A stretch of DNA of 64,000 nucleotides from contig NC_088323.1 in the NCBI RefSeq assembly GCF_910592395.1, positions 10,401,501 to 10,465,500 on the forward strand, written 5' to 3'. Source of the stretch: Lineus longissimus. Lineage: Eukaryota; Nemertea; Pilidiophora; Heteronemertea; Lineidae. Below the pieces are notes generated by a model that saw nothing but the letters and a program-made list of their open reading frames with translations, ran no database searches and was not told where the DNA came from. Below, piece by piece: positions 34,201 through 43,755 of this stretch. The stretch's first letter is position 1. The number at the start of each line of letters is the position of its first letter. The position numbers and the translations under genes are program-made.

Positions 34201-37200
34201 CAAGGAGGGTTTCATTGGTAAATATACCCCATACTTGGGTGATGTGTTATAGGTATCATGAGTGTGCATATTGTGTCAGTGTCATAGTCTTTCATTTAAA
34301 AGAAAATGGACCGACTGATTTTTTAGCTCAGCTGGCGAAGTCAGCAGAGCTGGTACGAGTAAAATGGCTCAAATGGCTTATGTGTGTGGCGTCAACATGG
34401 GGTGGAGAGGTAGCCCCTGGGGGTCTCTAATAGGAAACCGAAATTCCGCTGAATTGAGTGCCCTAATTTGCCACCAGGTGGTGCTCAAATTCACGGCCCT
34501 AATTCAAACTCTTTTGGCCATATCTTGCAAATGCTGCTATCTAGAACCATAATGACTTTTGATTATTGATCTGCCCATGTCCCTGCATCATATGATACGT
34601 GATTTTTTTTCTGGACGCAGTTTCCTTTTTCAAATTATTTGAATTCCCGCTTTTTTGCATTTCCTTTGCTTGACTTGGGGTATAGTCGGGCAGGTGGCTG
34701 CCAAATGTGTGTCCCAGTTTCTCAATAACAACGAGACATAACATGTAAAGTGTGTATTTTGTCCTTGACAAAATTTTCAAAGTCACCGAGGTCAAAGTGT
34801 GTTCAAAATAACAATATATAATTTTTTTTATTACCAAGTTCACTTAACTGGTGTTGACTCAACATCCCTCATCCAATATGGCTACTAGCCTTAGGCCATC
34901 TTAAATGGCTTCTGCTCATTTCCAACAAATATATGTTACGGTTATTTCCTGTAGTGTAGATGCACACATGGAGCAAGGCAGGCTGGGGTATCTCCATAAT
35001 TGCTCACAATCATTGACAATGTCTAGATTGAAGGTATAACAAAAAGTACGGTATATTGTCTTGTTTATATAATTGCAGTGACATCATCAGAACAAAGTGA
35101 TACTTCTCATAGGAGTAATGGAAATGGGGATCGTGCAGTAGGAAAGCAGCCTCATATTACATGTTATCATGATGAAGAAGTCACAGAGGAACTTCAAGGC
35201 AATTCATCTGAGGACAATGCCAAAGAAACCGTCATCTTGGTAACACAGGAGGATAGTGATCCACATTGTGTCGGAGTGGGTGGCCGGACTATGAGAGGTA
35301 TTCACAAACTTACCAATCAGTGGGAAGAGTTCCACTACACAGCACCATTGAACATATTTTTGATGATTCAAATAATGTTGAAAATGATGGTGATAAGACT
35401 GAGGCATTGGTACCACTCACTAGGCCTACTATGTGTGTAGACATTGAAATTAATATGCAAGATGTAACTGATAATAATTTTCCTGTATCACCAGTTTCAT
35501 TCAGCACACCAAAAGCAATGAAACAGAAATGCCCCCATCAAAGTGCAAACAGTTCTCATGAAAATGTTCCTGAAAGTCTTAGGCCTATCTCGGACATGCA
35601 ACATATCAGTTGCACATTTCCAGAACCTGATGTACATGTTGATGGCATAGGATTAGGAAGGTTGAACTCTAACGATTTTTGCAAGGAGAGTGTAATGGTT
35701 GAAGAGAATCATACAGGCAATACAGCGATAATGCTAACCTCTGCATCAGATGCTTCTGAATTGGACTTAATTCATGAAGATGCTGGTGGAAATGCACCCC
35801 TGTTAGCATGCGCAAACAATGAAGACAGCCTTGATGATGATCCTCCCAAGATGAATGATTCCGTGCCTGACCCTGACCCTGACGCAAAAAATAATGAAGA
35901 CAGCCTTGATGATGATCCTCCTGAGACGAATGATTCCGTGTGTGACCCTGACTATGACCCCAATCAGGATGAAAATGAATCTGAATCTGATGAAGAAGAT
36001 GTGGAAAACATGAAGGCAGCACAAAAAGCAAAGCTTACTGTAAAATTTTCTGACCAATCTGCTGATGATAATGACCAGGCTCCAGACTTGCAGAAAAAAC
36101 AGAAGAAAACCAAAGATGTGAGTGATGATGATGGACTAGATGAAGATGCTAGTAAAGGTCATATGGATGAAAAGGAACTTCATACCCATGTGAAAAGGCA
36201 AATGGTTAATGTGACAATACCATGCTATAGATCTGAACAAAAAAGAAATTATCAAAAAATTGATCACTGTCTGTATTGCAGAAGACCATACAAGTCTAAG
36301 ATATCTACACATTATACTTCTGTTCATCCAGATGAAAAAGAGGTAAAAGAGATCATAGGGTATCCTATCAAATCTATTGAGAGGAAGAGAGCTCTTCTTG
36401 CACTCCAAAACCGGGGTAATTTCTTACACAATGCCAAGGTTATTGAGCTAGGAGAGGGTGAATTAGTTGTTGCACGACGGCCAAGGGAAAAATGTGCAAG
36501 AAAGGCTGAAGATTTTCTCCCCTGTGAATTTTGTCTCGGTTTTTATTTGTCTGAATGTCTTTGGCTACATGTGAAGAATTGCTTGTTAAGACCATCAGAA
36601 GACTTGTCTGAATCTAATTTCAAGAGAAATGCTCTGATGATGATTTCTCCTTTCTTGAGGATTAATGCAGATGATGACGAAAAAAAGATCGATGACCTAA
36701 TGGCTGGGATGAAGGAGAGAAAAGATGACCCTGGCATTGCAAAGATCTGCAAAGATGATCTTCTTATTAGAGAATTTGCTCTGTCCCTTTTAGATAGACT
36801 TGGTGATGAAGATGAACGACGGAGGAAGGACATTACAAACTTACGGCAGAAAGTTCGAGCGATTGGCAGGCTTCTCAAGTGTCTAAATGAGGAAAATGGT
36901 GTGTCACGGAAACCTTTAATGTATTTTTTGTCTCCTACAAAATTTAGACATCTTGTCAAATGTGTAAAGAGTTTGTCCAATGATTCAGATTCACCGCAGC
37001 TTGCACTGGTATTGGGGCACTATGTTAAGCAGTGCAACTTGCTTAAGATAAGTATAGGAATCAAGGAGAAGTCAAAAGAAATCCAAGAGGAAGCAGATCA
37101 TTTCAAATCATTTTATGAATCACATTGGAACAATATGGTTTCCTGTGTTGCCCTTAGGAGGCAGAGGCTTCGTAAGATCAATAAGCCAGAGAAGATTCCA

Positions 37201-38364
37201 CAAACTACTGACTTAGTAAAGTTTAAGGAATGGCTAACCACTATGTTAGACAAGTGCATGCAGAAAAAAGAGCCTTCGAATGAAGATCTAAAATGGATGG
37301 GTCAGTTACTGATGGTGAGAATATTGCTATTTAACAAAAGAAGGGTGAGTGAGGTGGAAGAGCTTAAAGTCAGTGACTTTCTTCAGAGACAATGTAACAC
37401 TGACAATGAAGACATACTCGCTTCACTTCATGTATCTGAGAGAGCCCTGGCCAATCGCATGTCTCTCATTGAGGTTCGTGGCAAAAGTACCAGATCCATC
37501 AGGAAAGTCTATATTCTGCTTTCTCCGGATATGGTTGGACAAATCGACTTCCTCATCAGAAAAAGGGGTTACACCAGCCCCTATGTATTCGCTAGATCTA
37601 GGGAAACCAACTCGCCGTTAGATGGATGTCAGGCCATGAGAATTGTTACAAAAAAGTGCCACGTTATCAGGGACCCCACTTTGATTAGAACAACAAAGTT
37701 GAGAAAATATCTTGCGACCACCGCACAAATATTGGATATGAAAGATAGCGAATTGAAAATGGTCGCTGATCATATGGGTCATGACACCAACATACATACT
37801 AATGTGTATAGGCTGCAGAGCAGTCTGCTGGAACGAGCGAAAGTAGCCAGGGTACTTCTAGCAATGGAAAACGGATTGATTAACAAATTTTCTGGACAAA
37901 GCTTGGATTCCATTAACATAGACCAATTGCCTATGCCAATTGCATATGAGGATTCCTGGGAAGATGGAGGAAGCAATGAAGGGGCTGTTGACGGGCCAAT
38001 TGATAGTAGGGAGGGGTCGGGCAATGAAGATGAAAAAGAGGACAGACCTGTTGCTGGGCCAAGTTGCAGGGGATCAGACAATGAAGATTATGAACCTAAA
38101 AAAAAGAAGAGAAAGCTAGAAACTGGAAGTAAGACCGGCCTCAAGAGTAAAGCCCGATGGACAACAGAGGAAAATGCTGTCTTTTTTAGATACATGGAGC
38201 CATACATTAAAGGGAAGAAAAATCCCCATGGTACAGTAGTGAAGGAAGTTGTACAAAAGCTAGGAAGTACTAGGACTGCAGCACAAGTACGGACCAAAGC
38301 TAATAACCTTGTTACAGGAAAGCAAAAGTTAGATCTTCAACCAAATATGGGAGAAGGGAAATAA
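22206..38364 (+). CDS. SET-domain / tyrosine-recombinase-like fusion gene (multi-exon)
   Basis: The exons chain in phase: 22206-22229, 24543-24633, 26415-26580, 27683-27872, 28881-28911, 29677-29750, 31316-31432, 31797-31890, 32696-32824, 35079-about 35297, then a last exon to the stop at 38364. Every join but the last has a GT-AG pair and preserves the frame. In order the product has a KMT5A-like SET domain, a helical region, an acidic linker, two zinc-finger-like motifs, a tyrosine-recombinase-like domain, a PKKKKRKL nuclear signal and a Myb/SANT-like tail, about 1,390 residues. KMT5A enzymes monomethylate histone H4 Lys20. The recombinase half matches a family common in fish and invertebrates. 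Whether the two halves share one transcript needs RNA evidence. The alternative is two adjacent genes. Confidence 0.65.
22230..24542 (+). other. Intron 1 of the SET gene
   Basis: GTAAGT...GATATAG, 2.3 kb. It holds the tRNA-like sequence at 24344-24415 and otherwise no feature I can support. The short ORFs inside have no domain. Confidence 0.4.
24344..24415 (-). repeat. tRNA-like sequence (SINE head or decayed tRNA) in intron 1
   Basis: On the minus strand an A-box-like GCCGAGCAGTCGAGC is followed by a B-box CTGGGTTCAAATCCCAG with a perfect T-arm stem. The flanking acceptor arms pair poorly, and the anticodon stem does not pair well. It is therefore more likely a tRNA-derived SINE head or pseudogene than a working tRNA gene. 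Confidence 0.45.
24543..24633 (+). CDS. SET gene exon 2
   Basis: The exon runs from GATATAG to AAAAG/GTAAGC. The reading TRGPRAGNGTEAC... ends DLEMKFFNPRK in phase 1. Joined to the next exon it completes KGRGVIAT, the invariant entry to the KMT5A SET domain. That join is the best evidence for the exon. Confidence 0.65.
26415..26580 (+). CDS. SET gene exon 3: first half of SET domain
   Basis: Acceptor TATGTTTCAG is at 26405-26414. The exon encodes RGVIATDSIQPGQFLLRY, SGDLIS and NYLYYF, then GKEY. It ends in phase 2 at TACTG/GTAGGG, so the split codon gives Cys, as in the KMT5A Y-C-I/V-D-A-T motif. RGVIAT and the GDL strand belong to the S-adenosylmethionine-binding part of SET. Confidence 0.8.
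27683..27872 (+). CDS. SET gene exon 4: second half of SET domain
   Basis: Acceptor TCTTTTTTCAG precedes 27683. The reading IDATSEICLARLVNDG, then NPHLCLYATKEIKKGDEVLY and DYGEKELEWRK, ends in phase 0. DYG is the conserved C-terminal SET motif. The usual NHS of KMT5A is VND here, a change that also occurs in SET proteins of this composite type as far as I recall. It leaves methyltransferase activity open. Confidence 0.8.
27922..28331. mobile_element. MITE with CGCTTACACCAC ends in SET gene intron 4
   Basis: The left end AGCCGCACTTACACCACC and the right end read inward AGCTGCGCTTACACCACG are inverted repeats. Further CTTACACCAC copies (27991, 28153 and, reversed, 28282) lie inside, with ACCAATTTG-type blocks on both arms. 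It has no coding potential and lies between exons 4 and 5. Confidence 0.65.
28881..29750 (+). CDS. SET gene exons 5 and 6 (28881-28911, 29677-29750)
   Basis: Exon 5 follows CTAATTTCAG, encodes EPEQIRVDDF and ends in phase 1. Exon 6 follows TCATTTTCAG, completes a Trp codon and reads YLFLVQLNHDLCVGQQQA to EGVEQ, phase 0. Both are short, but splice sites and phases agree on both sides. No domain is recognised in them. The intron between them carries no identified element. Confidence 0.55.
29812..30160 (-). repeat. Reverse copy of the GAC-tract dispersed repeat in intron 6
   Basis: GGCGTCCGTCGTCGTCGTCC, followed by GTTAGCTTGGCACGTTTCG, is the complement of the 3' part of the repeat at 4480-4560. 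It continues into CAAGGTCACAGAGGTCAAA, which matches the complement of its TTTGACCTCTGTGACCTTG block. Confidence 0.65.
30160..30560 (+). repeat. Three ~125-bp imperfect tandem units
   Basis: GTGTGAGCATGTATC(T/A)AAGT recurs at about 30164 (variant), 30299 and 30435. Each is followed by CTCTACCATGT, GA(C/T)(C/T)AGATTGGATA and CAATATGGC(C/T)ACCAG-type blocks. The units form the inner part of the dispersed repeat in this intron. Confidence 0.6.
31316..31890 (+). CDS. SET gene exons 7 and 8 (31316-31432, 31797-31890): helical region
   Basis: Exon 7 (after GTAATTACAG) reads AVLFTRRTLTLILDDIEATP and FLLGLKELDPKLLQTLDK, phase 0. Exon 8 (after TTTTACAG) reads CASSCDEEIRMKAKGLLTKF and KLGDRPGNVKK, phase 1. 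The pattern of Leu-rich helices ending E-I-x-x-x-A-K-x-L-x-x-x-(W/F)-K resembles a TFIIS N-terminal (LW) domain, a transcription-elongation interaction fold. This is a pattern-level resemblance only. Confidence 0.5.
32340..32490 (-). mobile_element. tRNA-derived SINE in SET gene intron 8
   Basis: On the minus strand an RNA polymerase III A box (AGTGGCGCAGTGGCAAGATCC, 32459-32479) and a B box (TGGTTCGAATC, 32425-32435) are spaced as in a tRNA. A body follows with CGGTTTCCTCCTACA, a motif seen in conserved SINE central domains of marine invertebrates (recalled, not checked). It is not a working tRNA because the arms do not pair. Confidence 0.55.
32696..32824 (+). CDS. SET gene exon 9: polar linker
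   Basis: Between CTTTCAG and AAAG/GTAATT the exon encodes a Ser/Asp/Glu-rich linker (KSQLLSDGSKSAMTESDQP and on). It keeps phase 1 at both ends. No domain is recognised. Confidence 0.55.
33305..34250. repeat. Three copies of the GGGGCAT dispersed repeat in intron 9
   Basis: 33305-33405 (minus-type: CCCCAATTACGGGG, GAATGAAACCTTTCTTG, GGGGCATATATAATGCCCC), 33845-33950 (a degenerate plus copy with ATGCCCCTTATTTCTAT doubled) and 34152-34250 (plus: GTGGGGCATTATATTCATAT, then GGAGGGTTTCATTGG). The clustering in one intron is notable. No gene is present. Confidence 0.6.
34320..35078. repeat. Degenerate copy of the AGCTCAGCTGG dispersed repeat
   Basis: TTTTAGCTCAGCTGGCGAAG at 34321, AAAATGGCTCAAATGGC and CAACATGGGGTGGA match a segment at 30634-30720. 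The rest up to the exon at 35079 has AGGTCAAAG-like blocks near 34790 but no gene. Confidence 0.5.
35079..35297 (+). CDS. SET gene exon 10: acidic linker
   Basis: Acceptor ATAATTGCAG is at 35069-35078. The reading TSSEQSDTSHRSNGNGDRA continues with acidic residues to GGRTMRG. The exon probably ends in phase 1 at ATGAGAG/GTATTC (35297). The next open frame is displaced. It can be joined only by removing 23 bp (to CAATCAG at 35320, too short for a normal intron) or by a longer intron ending at an acceptor such as CACCAG near 35493. Confidence 0.5.
35321..38364 (+). CDS. Last exon: zinc fingers, tyrosine-recombinase-like domain, Myb-like tail
   Basis: The long frame is open from about 35260. 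It has an acidic linker with a 25-codon tandem duplication (about 35814 and 35889, NNEDSLDDDPP). A C2H2-like finger follows (CLYCRRPYKSKISTHY, VHP at about 36268-36333), then a second CxxC...HxxxxC motif (CEFCLGFY, HVKNC at about 36520-36590). The recombinase-like domain has RRVSE (about 37340), a Lys in VRGK (about 37473), KLRKYLAT (about 37696) and MGHDTNIHTNVYRL (37773-37815) with the candidate nucleophile Tyr at 37807. The His of the usual HxxR box is Thr. The tail has PKKKKRKL and RWTTEENAVFFRYMEPY (Myb/SANT-like). It is related to fish and invertebrate proteins with the same YR-like domain, possibly Crypton-derived (inference). The stop is at 38362-38364. Confidence 0.8.
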
Positions 38365-38693
38365 TTTGGGTGAAATGGAAATAAGCCAGTTTCAGTACTC
38401 TCTAGGAATGTCCTTTTTTGATAACACAATGAACATAGTTTTCCTCTACCAATATAATCAAGAATAGAATATAATACCCAAGAATGAACAAGTCGTGTAA
38501 TGTAGCAAACATACCTACATGTAGTGTCTTCATTTGCCACTAGGTGTTTTTTTGCCTTTCAGACTTTTTATATCTAGTCACATGCAAAAACACTTGATAT
38601 TCTTTTAACCTAATTTTTTATGTATTTCAAATGTACATATTTATGATTCAACCACCATGTTTCATTTTTCATCCCTAATATTGTGCTAGATTT
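38365..38693. other. 3' flank of the SET/recombinase gene
   Basis: A+T-rich DNA with no clear AATAAA near the stop. It is probably 3' untranslated region. No other feature is seen. Confidence 0.4.
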
Positions 38694-39000
38694 TTAGCTG
38701 ACCTGGGTCAGCTTATGTCATAGCGATCCGTCCGTCGTCCGTCGTCCGTTGTCCGTCGTCCGTCGTCCGTCCGTCGTCCGTCCGTCGTCCGTCAACAATA
38801 GTGGCACGTTTCGTTATCCTTGGACCTGGACTTTTGAATTTTGATGCGTGGGTGTGCTTGGGCAAGTGCAACTTGCATGCCGAAAATTTCCGCGATCTGA
38901 CCAGCTTTCTGGCCACTAGGTGACGTAATGTGAAAAACTTAAAACGGTCCTATGACACTTATTCTTTGAGCTAGGACGCTCAAATTTTTACTGACCTTTC
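38694..39000 (-). repeat. Reverse copy of the GAC-tract dispersed repeat
   Basis: It starts TTTTTAGCTGACCTGGGTCAGCT (TTTTT plus hairpin arms AGCTGACC and GGTCAGCT). A GTCCGTC/GTCGTCC tract follows to about 38793, then TGGCACGTTTCGTTAT and a TGGCCACTAGGTGA block. This is the complement of the family right end seen at 4480-4620 and 6310-6554. Confidence 0.7.
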
Positions 39001-39377
39001 ATTTAATACTAGACCACATGCTCTTGTATGGCAATATAACCGGTGTTGTTTACCTGGATGAACAAAATGTTGCATAACTTCCTTCTGAATGGGAGTATTC
39101 TCATTAATGAGGTGTCATCTTTTTTGTCTTGAAATTCTCCTTCTATGCTGAAGACAACTCATTTTCTTCTTGATAAATTGTTAAAATTAAGTGACAAACT
39201 CATCTACAAGATTCAGCCGTATCTAACTTGTGTTTTCTTGGCTATAGTATATACTTGATGTAATGAAGCACTTTGTCCTGTCATCTTTCTGCTCAGATCC
39301 TGGTTCAAGTTAGAACCCCATTGAAGTGTACTCTCTTGCAAAGTCTGGTTGCTTGCTGGCTTTTGAAAAATCATAAC

Positions 39378-40354
39378 TTTTTTTTTTCTTTAATAACCCC
39401 AAAAGTGGGGACTTTTGAACACATTACAGAATACACAACAGTAAAAACATGTTATAAAACAATACATTGATGGTATTAATATTGCACAAGTTGTGTGACC
39501 ATATGATGGGAACAGGAACTACGGATGCCATAATCGCCCTTATGAAGCAGACCGCGCAATGTATCAACCACAACATCTACTCCATCCGGGCAACCAGCAA
39601 GCTTCATCCGTGGTGCCCGTCCCACTGCAAGGCCAGATGGTGAACCGACCATACTGAGCACTCGGTCCAGCAGCGTGCCCTTTATTCTCCTGCCAGATGC
39701 AAGGAACTTGCCCAGTAAAGCAATATTCAAAGTCCTATCCGGACCAGTGCTACGATTAAAAATTCTCGAATACAGAGAGAATACACTTACCCTTAAAATA
39801 TCACATATTTTTGGTATATAAAGCGCATTTAGCAACTTAGAGTGATGGCATCGCTTACCTAGCCCATTTACACCTTTCACAATTGTGCCCTGGGTAGATT
39901 CCAGTCTCTTCAGGTCAGAGCTGGTGATAAGTTGTGACTCGGCGCAAAAAACCAGGGAAGGGACACCTAGTGTCTTCCACAAGAAAGACTTAGCTGCGGC
40001 AGAGAGGCCGGGATACCTCATCATGCCAGATGACGAGAGGCTAAACATAGCACGCCTGCAGCTGGAAATCCTGCTGTCAACATGCTTTCCACTCGAAAGA
40101 TCACTAGAGATCGTGCTACCTAAAATAACCATGTTTTCAGCATTACTAATAAGTTGATCACCCAGATACCAAAGAGGCTCTTGCTGAAACACCAATTTAC
40201 CTATTACCATGCAGACAGTCTTTTTTATACCAAATTTAAAACGCCATATGCGAGAGTAGATGACACAAATGTCTATTACTACCAATGCTGCAGGTTCTAT
40301 CATGTTTCTTACTGCCTTCTTGAAAGGCTTCCAGTTCAGATTATGAGCGCTTGA
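39378..40354 (-). mobile_element. 5'-truncated LINE fragment (end of reverse transcriptase)
   Basis: The minus-strand open frame (40303 down to 39476, 275 residues) resembles the C-terminal part of a non-LTR reverse transcriptase, downstream of the catalytic YADD. Landmarks are YSRIWRFKFGIKKTVCMV, VILGSTISSD, HVDSRISSCRRAMFSL, a Trp/Lys-Leu-Trp-Lys helix and TSSDLKRLESTQGTIVKG. The catalytic half is absent. It is followed on that strand by ATTAAAG and an A-run (plus 39378-39393), consistent with a polyadenylated, 5'-truncated copy. The clade is uncertain. Confidence 0.75.
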
Positions 40355-43072
40355 AGTGATAAAAGTTAGTGATGTGACTGGCCTGATTAGTAATTTCTAT
40401 TTCATGGTAGAATTTGATTTTTATTTAAGTGTTTCTTAAGTTTATTGTTTTCTAAATGTAAAATGTTTGTTAAGCTGAGGTGCAGCCTGTGTAATTTACT
40501 AAAAAATATATACCAAAACCAATCAGTTCTAGTTACACTGTTAAAAGGGGATTTTGCCTATTATGGGACTTAGCAAAAATCACTGCATGTTCAGAATGGG
40601 ATTAACTGCGGTCACACCTGTAAAATTAATAGATGTGTGTCTCACCACTCCTATAAAACCACAGGATCACTTCATTTCTGTGGTATAACTGCTTGTTATA
40701 TCAATGCTGTGTTTCTTTTGGTTCGACATTATGCCCATGTCTAACACAGGGATTTATAATTGGTATGACCATACATGTTGATTAGCCGGTAATCCTGTTA
40801 TTTTGTACTACAATTTATTAGATGATAGACGGGAGAGTCAGGTGTGTCATGGAGCTATAAATAAATATCCATGGTTGTCCCAGAAAACAATGCACAGGCC
40901 ATACAGCCACCCCATAATTCATTTCTCCACATATCCTGATAGCAAGTGTTCTGAAATGAAAATTGATCTTTATTAGATCAAAATCACTCTATCCAAACCA
41001 GATATTTTCATAAATCAAAGTCAGGCCTTGAAATGCCCCAATCCCACCACCTAATAATGTGAAGCTATTCAATTGAAAATCAAAAGTTGGATCACCTCCT
41101 GACTTGAATTATGGCAGTTCTTGAGGTCTGGAAGATTATGTAATGAGCATCCTACAGCTTTCATGCATAATAACCAAGCTATCATTTGCTTTCTCTTTAT
41201 GAAAGAAAGGGCCAATGAAGAGTGAGAATTTCAATCCTAAAATCCTAAATCCTGATCATGAGACATGTGAGATGACACTCTGAAATAGCGGCTAAAAACA
41301 GTCGGTTGTATCTCTGGTAGGGATGGACTCATTTTGATGAAATCACAGGTCGAAAAATCAATCAAATCAAGTTTTGAAGCCACCTAACCCATGAGAAGAT
41401 TTCCCTAAATATTGCGTTTAAATTGCTTCAGTAATTCAAGTTCATTTTACTCTTTCAGTGCTAGCCCAACCACAAAAATCACTAATCCCGGGTAGTGGCC
41501 GAGTGGATTTTGATTCGTGTGAAATGATTTTTCATTGAAAAGGTGTCCTATCAGGACCTGTGGAGAATTCGATTATGGCACATCCGAGCTTGGCCTTTGT
41601 ACTTTTTTGGGACACCTTGTGTACTGTGTACTGGCATCCTGTTTGAAGATGTCAATTTACTTCATTCATTTTACAAGTTCAGTTCAAAACTGTACATGTG
41701 CTGGTTTAATTATAGAGGAATTTCTGTATAAAAAATCCCACCTGAGTGGGATTTCTGAGGGAATGGAATGCACGAGTGATGATAGTTTGCTCCGTTTTTG
41801 TTATTTTCCAACAAATCTAGTAGACGAAAACAACGTTATTTTGAACTTCAACAGTTCAAAACTATTATTTGAGCCAGAAACATAGATGTTTACATGCAGT
41901 GTTTGTGAGTACAGCTTAAGTGGTTGTGGGGCATTATGTATGCCCCATAGTTTTGAAATGACCCGCAAGAAAGGTTTGATTCTTAGAAGTACCCTGTAAT
42001 TGGGATGGGCTATTTTAATTAGGAATGTACACAAAGTATACAATTTCTTTATTTTTGGAAATATTTTAATCACACATGTTGGCAGATGTAAGAGGGAAAT
42101 GTGGGTTGTAGTAAAGAACTGTATGAGTTTCAAAGAGCACGTCATATCAATATTACCTTGATCGTTTTGTAGTTCTATATTTTAATCAAATCTGTTTTAT
42201 GTTTTACTCTTTAAATAAAAGAATACTTAAGTCAATTCTGATTCTCTATTTTGATTTCTTATAACATGTCCTTTTGATGTGTTGATTTGTAGTTTCCTTT
42301 GAGGATTATCAAAGAGAGAATTTTAAGCCAGGCCAAGCATGGTGAAGGAACTCTCAATATTACCATATTCCTATAAACAGCAGGACATCGTTTTAGCTCA
42401 GTCCTCACCAACCCCTGCTGAATGTACACGTATGTTTGAAAGGCTGTTATTGTCCGTACAGCCTATAGGAAAAGCAGGTGTTTGTTGGTCCAGGAGAGAG
42501 ATGACGTTTCTGTCTCGGTCTACTGTTTCAGTGAGATAAAAGGCATCTTGGTGATGTTGCCCAAGTAATATGAACAAGGAACTACAATAAGATAACAATG
42601 GACAGAGCCTGGAGACAGTAAAGTGAATGGACAAATGTTGATATTTTTAGTATAATATCATTAATTTGCGAGAGTAAAGAACCTTAATAAACAAATCAAT
42701 GGGACTAAGAGTAACTTCTACCATTGTGAGGGTCTTCTACAAAAGGTTTCGTTAAAGTTGAAAACTTTTGGACATGACAGAATAAAATGGATTTCATCCT
42801 CTACCAAATTACACTGGAAAGGGCACAGCCTAACCATCATCTTCGAAAAGATAATTCCAGGGTGGTCTATCAAAAACTACCTAATTTGTTTTCCCGCTAA
42901 AAAAAGTTCCTAATAATATTGCTCCATTATGCTCTGCTGATATTGAGTAGATGCCCAGCACCGGATATAAATCGTTGTGGCCTATACTCAGCGATAAAAT
43001 CAGTGGTGACGCAAAGACAGTATGCAAGAGATTTTGGAAGGGGACAATGTGCCGACCAGACGGACTATGGAG
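40355..43072. other. Gene-free stretch
   Basis: No coding region is supported. One plus-oriented GGGGCAT repeat lies at 41930-42010 (GTGGGGCATTATGTATGCCCC, then GACCCGCAAGAAAGG). TTGTACATGAGT-like and A+T-rich DNA make up the remainder. Confidence 0.45.
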
Positions 43073-43078
43073 CGCCTG

Positions 43079-43755
43079 CAAGGGCGGATCCAGTTTTCCG
43101 TGACCAGACAGCCTAATTAACGGCATACCTTCATGACCATAATCTTTGTAAAAGACTAGTAAGCCTCTTTCAGACCCCCCCCCCCCCCCCCCCCGAGTCA
43201 TTTTGGAAACTCGGGCCGAAACTCATCCTACCAATTAAGTCTTCTCGACCACGTGTTCTTCTGCGGTCGGGTCGCGCCTAATTATATTAAAATTTTTGTA
43301 CATCATGGATTACTTTCCACAACACTGGAACATGGTCAGGTCACTGTCAGGAAAAGTTTTGAAGTTCGTCACTATTTTTCCAAGGAAAAAAGCAAGCCCG
43401 TAGGAGCAGGGGGCAGCTCCCCCCCCCCCCCCATATTTGGCTTGTCAGTGTTGTGAAAATGAGAGTGCTGAAATGTCGGTAAAACGCATCTGCGGTCTTT
43501 AAATTTCAAATTTTTCCGGGGACAGTGATCAGACCCCCCCCCGCTGGCGGTTCACCTATACATCCCCACCCTGAGCCGGACCTTTAAACAGTGGATGTTT
43601 TATTGAAGAACCCACCTCAGCCCCCTCCCATCCCAAGTCGTTCCTACGGCCCTGAAACATCCTAAAATCAACTGAATCTTGCTATTTTTGATGTTCTCAA
43701 ATACCGGAAAACCCATCTCGACCGCCCCCTGCTGAAATTCCTGGATCCACCCCTG
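43079..43755. mobile_element. hAT-like nonautonomous element, copy 2 (inverted)
   Basis: The ends are CAAGGGCGGATCCAG (from 43079) and CTGGATCCACCCCTG (to 43755), an inverted pair. They are flanked directly by CGCCTG at 43073-43078 and 43756-43761. The body is the reverse complement of 14479-15296, shortened and carrying C-runs at 43167 and 43418. Six bases of direct repeat are clear, although hAT normally gives eight. Confidence 0.7.

Noticed and set aside
38728-38793. CRISPR-like array of GTCCGTC units
   Set aside because: It is a simple GTC/GTCC tract inside a dispersed eukaryotic repeat, without spacers.
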